Assembly: GCA_013400975.1 (NCBI GenBank) | Contig: WBMZ01005336.1 | Location: forward strand, 121,164 to 185,163 | Length of the DNA stretch: 64,000 nt | Reading direction: 5' to 3' | Origin: Atrichornis clamosus | Taxonomy: Eukaryota; Chordata; Aves; Passeriformes; Menuridae | Shown: positions 1 to 12,068 of the stretch, one piece after another | Position numbering within the stretch: the first letter of the stretch is position 1 | How the letters are laid out: the number at the start of each line of letters is the position of its first letter | Made by a program: the position numbers and the translations under genes | The notes under the pieces: generated by a model | Told to the model about the DNA's origin: nothing | What the model saw: the letters and a program-made list of their open reading frames with translations, nothing else | Database searches by the model: none

Positions 1-2337
1 TGTGACTGACAACAGCATCCTAAACTCCCTTAGAACCTGAATCATCCACTGAGTGAATGTGGATGCACCACGGACATTTGTAGCAGCATAATGGCATTTT
101 CTGCTTTGTCCTCCACTCCTTCACAATTCCCAGAGTCTGATTTGATTCATAGTGACAGAGATTGTGGCTTGATGCAAACATCCTGAAAGGTGCCCCACAG
201 TGTGGCCTGAGAAGGCTTAGGGCATGGTTCTGTGCCCTTTTCTAGCACCAGCTGGACTGGCTGAGATGACTTTACCCAGTCCCCTGTCACTGGCTGCCTT
301 CAGCTCTCTGGTAGCTGTGCTGCTCACGCAATGGAACCCTAGTTCATATCAGTCTGAAGGAGCTGGAGGTTGCCTTAAACACTTTAAAAACATCGGGTCT
401 TTGCTAACCCATATTTTTAAGGAGGAACAGAAAGGGGGTGGAAGTTGCCAGCAGCAGCAGTGGATGATCCTCACGTTGTATTGCTGCTGTCCAAGCTGGA
501 AGCACAGCAGGCAAAGCAAAACTCCTTGGAGGCTGGAGGCAAAATCTGGTGTCTGTAGGGGCTTGTGAACCTGAACAAGCAGCAGGACTACAGTAATGTC
601 CCCAAGATCTGCTGGCCCTGCAAAGTGTCACCTTCATCATCGGGGCCAGGGTGAGTCCCATTCCCAGAGTGTGTGATCAAGATGCAGAAGTCCTGAACTT
701 TCCCAAAACTAATAATGCACCACTGACTTGAAAGGGAGCCCCACCTGTCCTCCTCTCCCTGTCTCTGTCTGAGAGCAGAGGCACCAGTGCTCTCTCGAAG
801 AAGCCTCACTTGTGGTATTTTTGACCCAGCTGGAAGAAGGGTGAACCATAAATCTCACTTGACAGCCTAATCTCATTATATTTCCCAGCTCAGTTTCCAG
901 GCCAAAGGGGTTTGGCTAAGCTTCAGAGGAGCATCTGAACTCTCAGATGCTGCTCCAAACCCAACTCCTAAATCTTTCAATGGTCACCCATGGATGGGAC
1001 TGATGTCCCCGTGTTGTCCCTGGCTGTGCACTGGCAGTGCTGGACTGAGACACAGAGGCACAACTCGTGTAGTCACACAGAGGATCATCAACACCAACCC
1101 TCCATAAAGGTATTTAAAGCCACCACCTGAAGAGGAGGTACTGAGGGAAATGGCCATAAAAAGGCATGAACTCACTGTGGCTGAAAGGCCAAGAAGCAAA
1201 TAATCTCTTCGAGAATCTGCTGGGCGTGAGCAGATTAATGGACCACCAGCAACCATCAGAGGCACCCACCAAATGCCAGCTGGAAAGGACATGTCCGTGG
1301 TGGATATCTGCTGGGGTTCCAAGAAAATCACAGAAGGCCTGTGCAAAGTGGCATCAAGGAATCATAATTGCTTATAAATTCATAAATCTGTGTTGAAGGG
1401 AGATGGAGACCACCACTGCAGAGCCAGGGCAGGGCTGGGTTCGCATGTGTCGCTGTCCTGGTGGTCTGAAGAACAAAGAAGGAGCCAGGAGGGTGAGCAG
1501 ACCTTGGGAACAGAGGGAGGCTGCAGCTGCAAAGATGAGCCAAGCTGTCTCCATCAGCCTGGGAACTGGGGAAAAGAGCTGGGTGGGGAGTGCTGGTTTC
1601 ACTTCCCAGCGCTTTGTGCAGACGCTGCCTTGGTGTTACGGTTCACGTAGCATTGCAGCAACCCCCTCTCAGCAAGAGACACACTCCAAAGCTTCCTGCA
1701 AAAGCTGAGGCCATGTTCTGCCATAATTTTTGCCCGAGATTTGCCTTTCATCTCTTTGGGATGCAGCAGCAGGAACAGGGCAAGAAGCTCCCGCTGCCTC
1801 TGGAGAAAATGACCCTTGATCCCAACAACATGCAGGTCAAGGAGGGATTCAGCCTCTTTGGGTTGCATTTCTCCACCTTTAGGAGCTGTTCTTCAGCCCA
1901 TGGCGGTGATCCCAGAGCCAGCTGGCTGGTTTCTGCGTATCCAGACTGCGTGGACCAGCAGAGCCTGGGAATGACTGGGCTTCAACCATGCACCAGTTGC
2001 CCGACAGAAGGGCCAGCTGGCTCTGCCCAGCCCAGCCAGGCAGCCTCTGCATAGACCACAGGATGGACCAGCAGCTCTCCTGTCACCAGCTCTGTCCCCT
2101 CAGGAGCAGTGCCCTGAGGGGCATCCTCCCTGAGTCAAACCAGACCCCCAAGCAGACCCCCAACAGCTGCAGCCCTTCAGCTGTTCACCGTGGGGCTGCC
2201 AGTCCCAGACACCCAACAGAGGCTGAATGAAGCATTGGTGGGTTTTCCTGAGTAAGGAGAACACTTCTGAGTTTAAAAAACTATTTTGTGAGTCATGCAA
2301 GAGAGCTGAGCTGCCTTGAGGAGACTACTGATCTTCC
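1..2337. other. Unique noncoding sequence, no gene recognised
   Basis: I see no repeat family, RNA gene or convincing exon here. Open frames up to 154 codons exist (for example 1590-2054 on the plus strand), but they have no signal peptide, domain motif or plausible splice context and overlap open frames on the other strand. A GGGTGAGTC string near 650 resembles a splice donor, but no matching acceptor or coding frame supports it. Base composition is ordinary for bird intergenic or intronic DNA. Confidence 0.6.
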
Positions 2338-2483
2338 ACAGAATACAGAATGGCTTGGGTTGGAAGTGACCCTAAAGCTCATCCAGTTCCAATCCCGTGC
2401 CATGTGCAGGGACACCTTTCACTAGATCAGGTTGCTCAATGCCCCATCCAGCCTGTCCTTGAACACTTCCAGGGATGGGAGAA
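2338..2483 (-). mobile_element. CR1 LINE fragment, 5'-truncated 3' end
   Basis: Read on the plus strand, this begins with a degenerate octamer tail (ACAGAATACAGAATGG), then TTGGGTTGGAAGTGACC, a CATCCAGTTCCAATCCC block, CACTAGATCAGGTTGCTCAA and CCTTGAACACTTCCAGGGAT. This is the order of the reverse complement of a CR1 3' untranslated end, so the element's sense strand is minus. Only the last roughly 145 bp are present, the usual result of incomplete reverse transcription. The similarity stops at the GGGATGGGAG string. The octamer tail has decayed to about two imperfect units, so this is not a recent insertion. Confidence 0.9.
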
Positions 2484-3650
2484 AAGTCCTGTAGATGCAT
2501 TCATCTTCTCCTGTCCCACCAGCATCTGGATGGCTCCTTTGTGCTCCAAGAAGAGATGTTCCCCAGGAAATCTCAGCTCTCAAACTTATAAACCAAATTT
2601 AAACATTATTACCAAACACTTCCCATAAATCATCCTTTGGGATTTTGTGGCAGGGTTTCCTTATTTCCTCTTCATATTCCAATTATTGTTGGCTTTGTTG
2701 GGCACTCGGACTCCTGTTCTGGGCTGTTTGTTTCTAGGCTGATTTGTGTAACAATTTGGCTTCCCAGGGCAGCTGCTTTGTAACGGGGGTCTTTGGGGGC
2801 TCTGGGGAATGTGGCAAGATTCTTACATATATTTGGCACCAGTGTAACTCCCTTGGGTACACTTTGTGCCACATAAACCCGGCTCTCAGATTATGAACTC
2901 TACAAAGCAAAGCTCATTGAAGTAGACAGAAATGAGTGGTGAGCTTGATCCACCAAAGACATTAAACATGCCACGTTTATTCATTTCACTCACTGGAAAT
3001 ATCTCATCAGTCCGTAACCCAGATCCACTTAAATCAACCCTTGAACTGAAGTTCAGGAGAGCAACATCGAGGAAAACAAAGGGAAGAAATTCCCACTTGT
3101 AACATGAGCAGCTGCTACTGGCTTCTAAGACAAATGAGCACTCCATAATACAAGAGGCATGATGGGTCTCTGATGTCAAAATGTTGTCAGGGGACAGCAC
3201 CCTGTGAGAGGATTTTTTTTCCTTTTGATAAAAAGCCCATCAAGTAGCTTTATTAGTATCAAAATTCAAGGTCACCAGAGCGTGAGCTTTAGCTCCTTAC
3301 CTATTTTGTCTGATTCCTAGAGGCCACAACTGGGGTTTTCACGCTGCAGTGGTGCACAGGTGTGCTCTGTGAGCCGTGGGCAGCAGAGATTTGCATTTCA
3401 TTTCCACGTCTGCCAGTGCATGGAGGTTTTCCTGAATGAAGAGGAAACGGGGCAGGAGGTCCAACGGCTTGTGGTAAGAATCCAGCTGGGCATGGGGGTC
3501 TCCATGCTATCAGAGACCCCGCTGCACCCAGGGCAGTGTTGCACAGGGACCAGAGGGATGGTGTCAGAATATGTAATTCTCCTCTGCTATATGCTTAATG
3601 TCTCCTTCAGCTTGTGTGCCTCAGCCCTGGGGTGAGCCAAGCGCTTCTCC
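2484..3650. other. Unique noncoding sequence, no gene recognised
   Basis: Moderately AT-rich sequence between a CR1 stub and the CpG island. I see no repeats longer than short homopolymers (a T run near 3212) and no coding signature. Because it lies immediately beside a CpG island, it could hold promoter-proximal sequence of a minus-strand transcript or the first intron or upstream DNA of a plus-strand one, but nothing in it decides this. Confidence 0.5.
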
Positions 3651-4040
3651 TAAAACCCCCGCGGGGTTTTGGGAGCTCCAGCTGGGTCCCTGAGCAGCCC
3701 AGGAGCCGGGAGCGGGAGCGGCGTGCGGGGCTGCTCTGCCGGGGTCACGTCAGAGCCGCAGCTTTGCCCACACGGAGCTGCCGGGCGTGACACGCCAGCC
3801 GCGGGATGCCGGGCACGGCGGGGTCCCCGCGGCCGCCCCACTGACCAGCTGTGCCCCACACAGCCGGGGCTGCCGGCAGGGACAGCGCTGCTGCCCTGGG
3901 AATGTGCCGCCGGCCCGGCTCCCGGCGCGGAGCCCGCGGGGACGCCGCACCCCGCCTGCTGCGGGAGACGGGGGAGCGCCGGGGTGGGTAGCACGGGAGC
4001 GGGGCACTGCGGGAGCGGCTCGCCTGACACGGTGGGGGAT
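3651..4040. promoter_or_regulatory. Isolated CpG island
   Basis: By eye I count about 45 CpG dinucleotides between 3661 and 4035 in very GC-rich sequence. The flanks on both sides are CpG-poor. In birds and mammals an unmethylated island of this kind usually marks a promoter or a strong developmental regulatory element. Motifs inside include a half-CRE/E-box-like GTCACGTCAG near 3745 and several GC-box-like GGGAGCGGG strings. Open frames on both strands (3669-4094 plus, 3650-4030 minus) follow from the scarcity of AT-rich stop codons in GC-rich DNA and show no domain. I cannot tell which strand, if any, it promotes; the TATA/ATG/donor block about 0.9 kb downstream makes plus-strand transcription possible. 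Confidence 0.7.
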
Positions 4041-4679
4041 GTGTTTCTGCTCCTCAGCTGCTCACCTCCGGTGGAGTACCCATCGGCCTCCTAAAACAAA
4101 TAATAAAAATAATAATAATTTTAAAAAGCAAATCCGCTAAATTCTTACTTGCCTGTTCTCCTCCCATCAGCAGATGCTGCTCCCAGCCGTGAAAGGCTCT
4201 GCTGCAGCCCTGCCCCTAAACCAGCCAGCGAGGGAAGAATTGCTGTTGACACTGGCTGTGTTGTAATTGGCCTTTAGGGCTGACCCCTTTAATTTGATTA
4301 ACAGGGGCCGGCGCATTCCCTCTCTCATTTCCTCCTTGGGCTGGTGGCAGAGGTGGGCAGGGACCCCTCCAGGACCCACTCCCACTGTGTGGGGGCTTCC
4401 TCTGAGCCTCTCCCTGCAATCCCACAGCTCCTGCTGCCACCGTTCCCTGTGCCTGCCAGGGTCTTCTCCAAAGCACTCTCCGAGAGGCAGGGGACAAACT
4501 GGGGACTGGAGTGTGATCTGGGCTTGTGTCCCTCCCTCCCATTTGCCATTTCTAGGCTAAACGAGGCTGGGGAGGTTAAGAGCATTTCAGAAACAGCACA
4601 GGAAGAGAATAAGGATGCTGAAGAAGTGGAAGGAGGAGGAGAAGCCCTCCCTCTGCTCTCCCTCTGCCAGAGGAAATAA
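4041..4679. other. Flank of the CpG island, no gene recognised
   Basis: The sequence changes abruptly from GC-rich to A-rich at 4095-4140 (runs of AAT/AATAA) and then to ordinary mixed composition. Open frames of 86-111 codons on both strands overlap one another at 4216-4679 and carry no recognisable motif. A short GAGGAGGAG-type purine run lies at about 4625-4645. Confidence 0.5.
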
Positions 4680-5004
4680 TTTAATGTTAAGTGTCACCTC
4701 AAAGAGTTAAATCAACCAGAGCACATTGCAAAAAGGCATTTTCGCCATTTCCATAGATAATGGTTAGGTCATGTCAAGATGCTGGCTTTCACGATGCTAT
4801 CAAGCCATCCATAATTTAATGTTTAAAATGCAACCTTAGCAATACAATTAATACTGTTTTATTAGCCCACAGAGGCTTCATGTAACTACTTAGAGCCATA
4901 TAACACCAGCCCATCTCACAGCCCCATATAAATTCCTCTGGTAAGATAAACTTTTAGGTCTGCAGTTGCAGGCACCGAAAATCTGCCGAGCCAGCAGAAA
5001 GTAA
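4680..5004. promoter_or_regulatory. AT-rich block with TATA motif, possible regulatory element
   Basis: This repeat-free, AT-rich block carries several short palindromic or homeobox-like strings (ATAATTTAATG, CAATTAATAC) and a clear TATAAATT at 4927-4934. It sits between a CpG island and a start-like ATG with a strong splice donor. Such blocks in bird genomes are often conserved noncoding elements, but conservation cannot be judged from one sequence. The assignment rests on motif content and position only. Confidence 0.3.
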
Positions 5005-5098
5005 ATGGCTTTCCTGTTTGATAGAGTATCACTTTGGAGGAACGCACCTCTGGCTTCTCTGCAGAGAAACGTGTTGGTGCCAAGACCTTGGAGAGGAG
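5005..5098 (+). CDS. Weak candidate first coding exon, product unknown
   Basis: An ATG at 5005 (context GTAAATGG, weak at -3, G at +4) opens a frame of 31 codons reaching a near-ideal donor: the exon would end at 5098 with GAG followed by GTAAGTAC. A TATA-like TATAAATT lies 71-78 bases upstream of the ATG, which would leave about 45 bases of 5' leader. The encoded residues begin MAFLFDRVSLW and include several basic residues. I do not recognise a family, and there is no clear signal peptide. An alternative reading is an internal 34-base exon, because TTCTCTGCAG at 5055-5064 is a usable acceptor. No second exon could be identified, so this may be chance. Confidence 0.15.
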
Positions 5099-5104
5099 GT
5101 AAGT

Positions 5105-8100
5105 ACAGGACATACTTTGGGAACGGTCCTAAATCATCTCTTTCTGCTTCTCACCCTCTCCCTGGGTATCTCTGTCTCCTTCACACCCACAGAGCTGTGC
5201 ACACACACTCACCCTCACACGTTTCCTCTCTCAGTGCAGGGAGGTGCACCAGCACTATTCGTGCATCTTGCACTGTTTTCAGACAAAACCCCTCCTGCCC
5301 TCCCCGCTGCTGAGTTCCCGACACTGAGGTATCCCAAACCAGGTGCTCTGCACCCTCAGCCTTGCCATCCTGGACCCCAGCAAGCTGCCTGTCATGTTAG
5401 GCAGCTTAAGTTTAGCTACCTGTAGCTTGGATGTCTCCACCTGAGCCAGCCATTCCTGCTCCCCTGAGAGGCAGTGCAAGGTGAGCAGCATTTACAGTGT
5501 GTTATCCATTTGCCTCGCCGGAGATCCCTCCTTCGGGACGAGCTGAACTCTGCACACCACTGACCGAGTGACTGCTGAGGAGCAAGGACAGCAGCCTGAG
5601 ATGCAAAACCGTTCTAAAGGCAGCAAAATCCCACTCTCCCACTCAGAATCCACTGATGTTATTTGAGACACGTGGGGAGCACGTGCACACAGGGACGTGT
5701 GATGTCCTCAGCAGGGGCCACCCAGCCAGAGGGCTGGCACGAAGTGCACAGGGTCACACAGAGCATGAAACTTGCTCCTTCTGACTTACACCTCCCTCCT
5801 GTGGTTCCTGCATGTGCCTCTTCCTTGCTGTGAAGTCGTTCTCTCTGGGCCCACCTGGGACCTGGTGCAGGATCCTGCACAGAGAGGGAACCAGCAGTGC
5901 TTGCCTGGTGGAAAAACCCTCCAGAAACCATGGCAGGGTGGAGGCTGTAGGAGTTGGTGAGGTCCTGGCCTGTACAGGCCTTTTTATGGTTGGCCTTCAT
6001 CCAGTTGTGACTCTAAACAGTATCTGAGATTGTCCTGGCTTGGTATCTCCGTGTAACTCAGACCAAGGCAGCCCATTTGTGTGCAAAGCCTTGAAGGGAA
6101 CCTGATTCTCCTGCTGAACACGTGCCCACAGAGCTGCTCACCCACGAACACCAGCACAGAGCCAATTATGCACATTAGCATGGAGTCAGGCCAGACTAAT
6201 TGTGCTCTGCTTCTCCTGGGCCTTGTGAGCCTCCCTTTGGCTCATGTCAGCTGTGGCTATTTCACTTCCAAGGGCAAGAGGAGACCTCAGTGGCATCTGA
6301 TCAAACCAGGATTTCCCACAGCCAGCACCAAAGGCACCAGAACCATTTATTCCTCACATGGGGCTGCTGAGCATCAGGTTCCCTGTACCCCAAAAGCTAT
6401 CGCTGCCCCAAGGCTCTTCAAAACCAGTACATAAAGAAGAGAAAAAGGAGAAGTGTTGACAGACTGGTATGAGCAATAGAGAGGGGAGGTGGCTGATCCA
6501 GACTTAGAGGTGTTGTGGCAAAGATGGGGTTTCATGGCTCCCAGGTCTGTGCCCACTGAAGCCACCCTATTCTTGTGCTCATCCACTGCAGGGTGCATCT
6601 CAGGGGTTGCTTGCCTACTCCGTCAGCAGAATAAAAAGCCACGCCTGGCACCGTCATCTCTGTGTGTTTAATATTTTTGATATTTTTCTCCCTGAAACCC
6701 CAGTCTTCTGTAAATAGGTTCATCTCAGCTTTTATGTTGGAAATAATTTTTGAGTTTATCTGGCTTTGAAGAGAAGTCAGGGTTTGGGAACCTTAAAGAG
6801 GTCCAAATTCATAGGATAAATAAGAATTCTTCCTTCCTCTACCATATCTGCATTAAGGATTTATTAAATGTCAGGGTCCTACAGTGACCTCAGGATTTTG
6901 GGTGACACAGTTCTGAGTGCAAGGTCTCATCACCTGTGTCTTCCACACACCCTGACATGCAAAGACAAAAGAGTAAAGAGAAAAAGACACTCAAATATGT
7001 TTTGCAATTGAAGTGGAGACACCTATTAAACAGTAACCAGGTACCCTGCCCCCAAATTTCCTCAGGTTGGGGCCAGCCTTTCTGATTATTCCAGCCTACA
7101 CTTTCTGTGCATTTTAATTATTTTACCCACACTAATGCAAACACACAGAGTGAAGATAGATCAGGCATCCCAAATCAGTTTAATGAATGTCCTCATCTGA
7201 GGGGATTCTCTTTCATAATGACTGAGAGGGATGAGAAATATAGCTCTCTAGCCTAGCTCCCCAAGAAGCAGCAGGGCCCCAAAGATATGGAGAAAAACGG
7301 AGCAATTCATCAGAAGCAGCAGGAGAGAAAAGCTAATTAGAGCTGGAGACGTAAAGAATGAAAAGCTGAGCATGGAGGGCACTTTAGGGAGAAAAAGGAG
7401 GGGAGCTCGAAGAGCCACAAGCCTAAATCTGTTGTGTGAGCTGTAAGACTCACTAAACACCTGCACAAGAAGGAGAGAGCTTGTGCTTCTCACATGCTGG
7501 CAAAAAAAACAATGGCTTTGGGGAAACACACCTTTCACATTTACAGGTTTTGTTCCTGGAAGAAATCTTCTGCTCCTTCCCTTGCTCCACCTTCCCTTCC
7601 TTTTTCCTGCTTGCAAGCAGGCGCTGTCCCTGGCTGCCCTCATTTGCAGGGATGCTGGTGTGCGCGTTTCCCCTCCATCTCCCCCTCTTCCCCACTGACT
7701 CTGCCCTCTGCCAGCACCAGCAGCATCTTTCTCGCTGGAGCAGGGAGGTGAATTGGTTCAGGCTGTTCCCAGCGCTGCTCCTGGCACGGCGCTGGGCATC
7801 CTCTGCACCCTCCAAGGACAGGGCGAGCCACCACGACCGGCTGTGCCGGCTGCGGGATCCGCCCATCACCCAGGGCAATAGTAAGGAAACATCCCTGTGC
7901 TTGCTACAGGGTTGATCCCTGTTCAGTGTTGAAATCAGGGCATGGAAAGGACAAAGAAAAACATAAACCAGTCCATGCTAACCCAGCAGTCACGGTGCTG
8001 CCCCTGCAAGGAACAGCAAAGCCCCGGCGCCCTTTGAGCCGCTGTACAAACAACCAAGCAGGTCCTGCCCCGAAGCACTCCCAGCCTGAAAAGCCGAAGG

Positions 8101-11100
8101 AGGGAGGGCGATAATCCTTTTCTCCTTGTTTCTTCAAACACAGGCTCTAGGCAATTTTGTCGCACACGAATCTGAGGGCTCACGTAGAGGGGATTGGTAT
8201 CCAACCCTCTGCCCACGGGTAGCAAGGATGTGGTTTACTGGGCTGATTACAATCACCCTGTGCAGTAGTTTGGCAGATTATTTTATTTTACCATGTCTGC
8301 TTTAAGTCTGTGGAGCCTTTAAACAGCAGAGGAGTAAATAACGGAGAGCAGTGGACAGTGCAAGCTTATTTCCATGTTTCACGTGCTGCTAATGCAGTTG
8401 TGAGTTCAGACCTTCTTGCACTAAAGGATGTGGCTGTTGCCAGTAGGTCCCACACCTCACAAGGCAGCAGCAGAACACCCTCCTTTGGGGCAGGTGCAGA
8501 GACACAAGGGTGAGTCTGCTGTCTACAACAAACCCACCACCCATCACTCCTTCTTCCTCCCATATTGGGGGCAGCACTGTTTCCCCAGAGGCATGAGCAC
8601 CAATACCAAAACAATTCCCAACATTGAGTAAAGGCTGGATTTCCAGGACCAGGCGGGGCCACCACCCCCTGGGCATTCCTGTGCTCTTGACGGTTTTGTC
8701 ATTTACTTGGCTCTCTGCAACGTCAAATCAATGGGATAGGAGCAAGACAGCTGAACTGAGCGCCTGTCTTCTTCCTTGTCCCTCTTTAACCTGTAGAGGT
8801 GTCAGGTGAAATCTCCTCTTCGAGAAAGTTGTCCTGAGATGCTCCTACACGTGGTGAAAGGGGAATGTGCACTTGGTGTAAAGAAGGAGCCCAGGTTTGC
8901 AGGGACAGGGCTGGGATGTTAGAAGAGTTTAGAAACAGGGCCCTGCAGCATAAATCCTCTCTATATTTTCCCTATCAGCAGAGTGTTACAGATTCAGGTG
9001 TTGGCTGCACAGATCCTGGGCTAGTAGAGAGCAATGGATTATTAGCAAGCCAGGGGAAAGCAAGTAGAAACATTTGGCAGTGTCCAGCTGACCATTCAGC
9101 ATGAACTGCATATGGTTAATCCAGCAGCATAAGTCGCTGCACAGACTATCTCTGGCCAAAGAGGAAATATAGTTATTGTAGGATATAGATAAGGCAAGCC
9201 AGACTTTGCTTTTCCCACTGCTTTGAGACTACTCACATTTCTGGTGCCAATTGCTTGCGTCCCACTGCTTAGCAAGAGGAGGATTTCAGGCAGGGAGTTT
9301 GATTCTCTTGCATTTACACTCAGATAAACTGACTTGCGTGGGAAATATCCATGCAAGAGAAAAGTGTTCCCTAGTGCAGGCTTCAAAATCCATTCCCTCT
9401 GCTGGTTTCTTTTCTTCTGCCTCACTTTGCTGTGAATCCACAGCTGTGGGTTTTCAGATTTTTCACTGTGAATCCACATCAAAGGGGTGTCCAGTCCTTT
9501 CTAGGAGGGACTTCATTTCTCAGCATCCGATCTCTTTTAACACATGTTTTAACATTAATAGAAACACATTAAGTGGCATTAGGAAGTGGAGCAGGGGAAC
9601 TGCCCTACCAGATCGTATAACTAATTGCTTTGCTGCTGGATCTGTGCTTCCTATTCCTGTGACATTCCTTTGAAGTCAGAGTGGGATGCTCTGACATATC
9701 TGGTACATCAGGGAGCACTGAAAGGTTACTGCTTCCTAACTAACTAAGAACAGAGGAATGGTTAATTCCCTTTGTCTGGCATCCATCACACAGCAAGGTC
9801 AGTGTCACACACTGGAGAGGATGCTAAACTGGACACATGTTGGGAATTGGTAGCTACAGGATGCTGGATATCCTCTCAAAACCCCTGGAGTAGAAGAGGT
9901 GATGGGGAAAAAAAAAAGTCTACGTGGATTTGCTGTCACTCTAGGGACATGGTTGAGAATGCTTGATGGGACAAGTACATATGGACTTGCAGGTGCAGAT
10001 TGGCCGTGCTTTGCATAGGATCCTGACGAGTGCTTGCTGGAGAGTTTGTTTGATGCAAGTAGATTTTTCACTTTGCACCAGCCATCTGTCTCCACGGCTG
10101 TACTGAAGCATCCCACAGATAGTGTGCTACGGAGCTACAGCACAATCTTGTCACAGTCATGCTGCTGAAAAACCTCTCGTAACATCTCCTTTGATAGATT
10201 TTCACTTCCCTCCCCACCTCGTGCATGAGAACATAGTGCAAACAGACTGAAAAATGCTTTGCACAAGGGAACAGTAGCTGAAACAAAGTATTGGGCTAAT
10301 TTGTCTTGGTTTTAGGCAGGTTTTGCAATCTATAGGATACAACCTGATGTCATGGAAAAGCAGCTGTCAGGATGATTCGGAATTTTTTTTGATATATCCA
10401 TGCTTTATTCCAGAGAAGCCAGTCCCTACACACCCCAAACTCATGTCCCCAAGCAGATTATCATGTAGTCTGTCTATTTAAAATGCCACCCCTGAGCAGA
10501 ACAACTTCTGGAGGAATTCCAGAAGGTTCAGGCACTTGGTTCAGGTCTGAGTGGGTGTTGTGTGGTCTGGATGTGCACTTGCAGTCAGGCTGGGCTCTTA
10601 CACATCCTGGTTTTAGCTGGCTTGGAAATGCCCCAGAAATGACAGAGACACTCAGCTCTGCTAACTCAAGCCCACCGTAATACAGATGTAGCCACAGGGA
10701 CGCACACGATGGGAGTCAGACAAGTAAATGCAGCACCAACAGGACTTAATGGCTGATTAGAAAGAGGCGTGGTACACTCTTCACCACCTAGTCATTAAAT
10801 TAGGATCAGTTGTCCTGCCAGGAGCAGAGTCCCCTTCAGCTGCCAGCTATGGGTAGCGACGCAGGACTTGGCACTGATGCAGCCTCTGGCCTCCTCCACG
10901 TGAGAGATCAAACATGACTGCTGCAACTGTCCACTCGGATCCGCGTTCCTGCTGCGCAGCTGGCACCGAATTGTTGGGGAATGAGCTTCAGTCAGATTTT
11001 TGTGACAGTTGTTCTTTTTTTTTTTATCTCTAGAAAAGGTTCTTGATGCATGTTTATCCTCCTGGCTCATACTGGGAGCAGCTGGGGTGACACCGGGAAG

Positions 11101-12030
11101 GTTGGTGGAGTTCCTCCCAAAGCACAAAATCTCTTTTCCAGGATCCTCAAGGTCTCTACGAGGGAAAACAAAACTCTTGAGTTCAAAGAGAGTGCTTCCC
11201 ACATAACAGCAAGATCTCAGTAGAAATTAGTAATTTCCCTCCCCAATTAAAAAAAGAAAAAGCAAAAAATGCACCATGAGCTCTCACCTCTGCAGCTTGA
11301 TGGGAATGTCTCACTATTTTTTTTCCCTGGCTGGTGGAGCAGCAGACTCCAGTGTGGGGAAAAGAGCCTGAAACCCAGCCATGTGCTCTGGGAACGCACA
11401 AAACACAGAGAGGAAGATGAGCACAGAGCCAACAGGCAACAGAAAATGAAACAGTCTGGCTGCACAGTGTGGCTGGAGCGGGGCCAGCCCAGCCACCCGC
11501 GCACGGGAGGCATTCCCACACGGTGGAGACCACGGCAAGGTGAGGGATGTGCCGGGCTGGGACCCGTTAGGTCACTTCCCAAAGAGCACCAAAACACGTC
11601 AGTGCCAGCACCGGGGTCCCTGACACCGCGCAGGGAGGTTCTGACATGGAGCCCGTGCCCAGTGTCACACAGCGGCTTTGCAGGACAGCTTGCATGAGCT
11701 TCAGGAAGTATGAAATGATACTTGCTCCAGGACAGCAATTCCAGATGTCCCGGGTATCTTAGAGCAAAGCTTAAGCTGGGATCCTCTCCTGGCTGCAGTG
11801 AGGAGAAGGGACAGGGTAAGTCATCGAGTTCAAATGTCTTTGGCTGGTTTAAATGTGCAGAGCTTCACTGAATTCAATTAATTTTGGATTGTGTCTCTCC
11901 CCTGAAGAGTCTGTCTGTGACAGGACTGAACCCTTCCCAAGATGAGGCCTTAGCAGTTCAGCTCAGTGGAAATACTGGTCTTACCTCTAGTGACAGGTGA
12001 GACAAGGCTTGTGCTCTGGGTTTTAGGATG
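5105..12030. other. Long unique region, no gene or repeat family recognised
   Basis: Nearly 7 kb without a recognisable CR1, LTR or DNA transposon. Open frames of 100-160 codons occur (for example 7481-7915 plus, 9251-9673 plus, 11247-11738 minus), but they overlap frames on the other strand and have no domains. A short CA-rich stretch (CACACACTCACCCTCACAC) lies near 5200. A T10 run lies near 11014-11024. A GGGTAAGTC donor-like string lies near 11815 with no supporting acceptor. I read this as intronic or intergenic. Confidence 0.55.
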
Positions 12031-12048
12031 CACACACACACACACACG
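12031..12048. repeat. CA dinucleotide microsatellite
   Basis: Eight to nine uninterrupted CA units, followed by the impure alternating purine-pyrimidine string GTACACGTGCGC, so the Z-DNA-prone tract continues to about 12060. Such short CA tracts are common and often polymorphic in birds. Confidence 0.95.
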
Positions 12049-12068
12049 TACACGTGCGCTCATACACA

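Noticed and set aside
600..660. Exon-like stretch ending in a GGGTGAGTC donor
   Set aside because: No acceptor or consistent frame upstream; the readable frame shifts within the stretch and matches no family I know.
3669..4140. Open frames of 117-141 codons in the CpG island
   Set aside because: GC-rich DNA lacks stop codons on several frames of both strands; no domain and no splice context.
11247..11738. 163-codon minus-strand frame
   Set aside because: Cys/Ser/Leu-rich without domain structure, and overlapped by a 142-codon frame on the plus strand.
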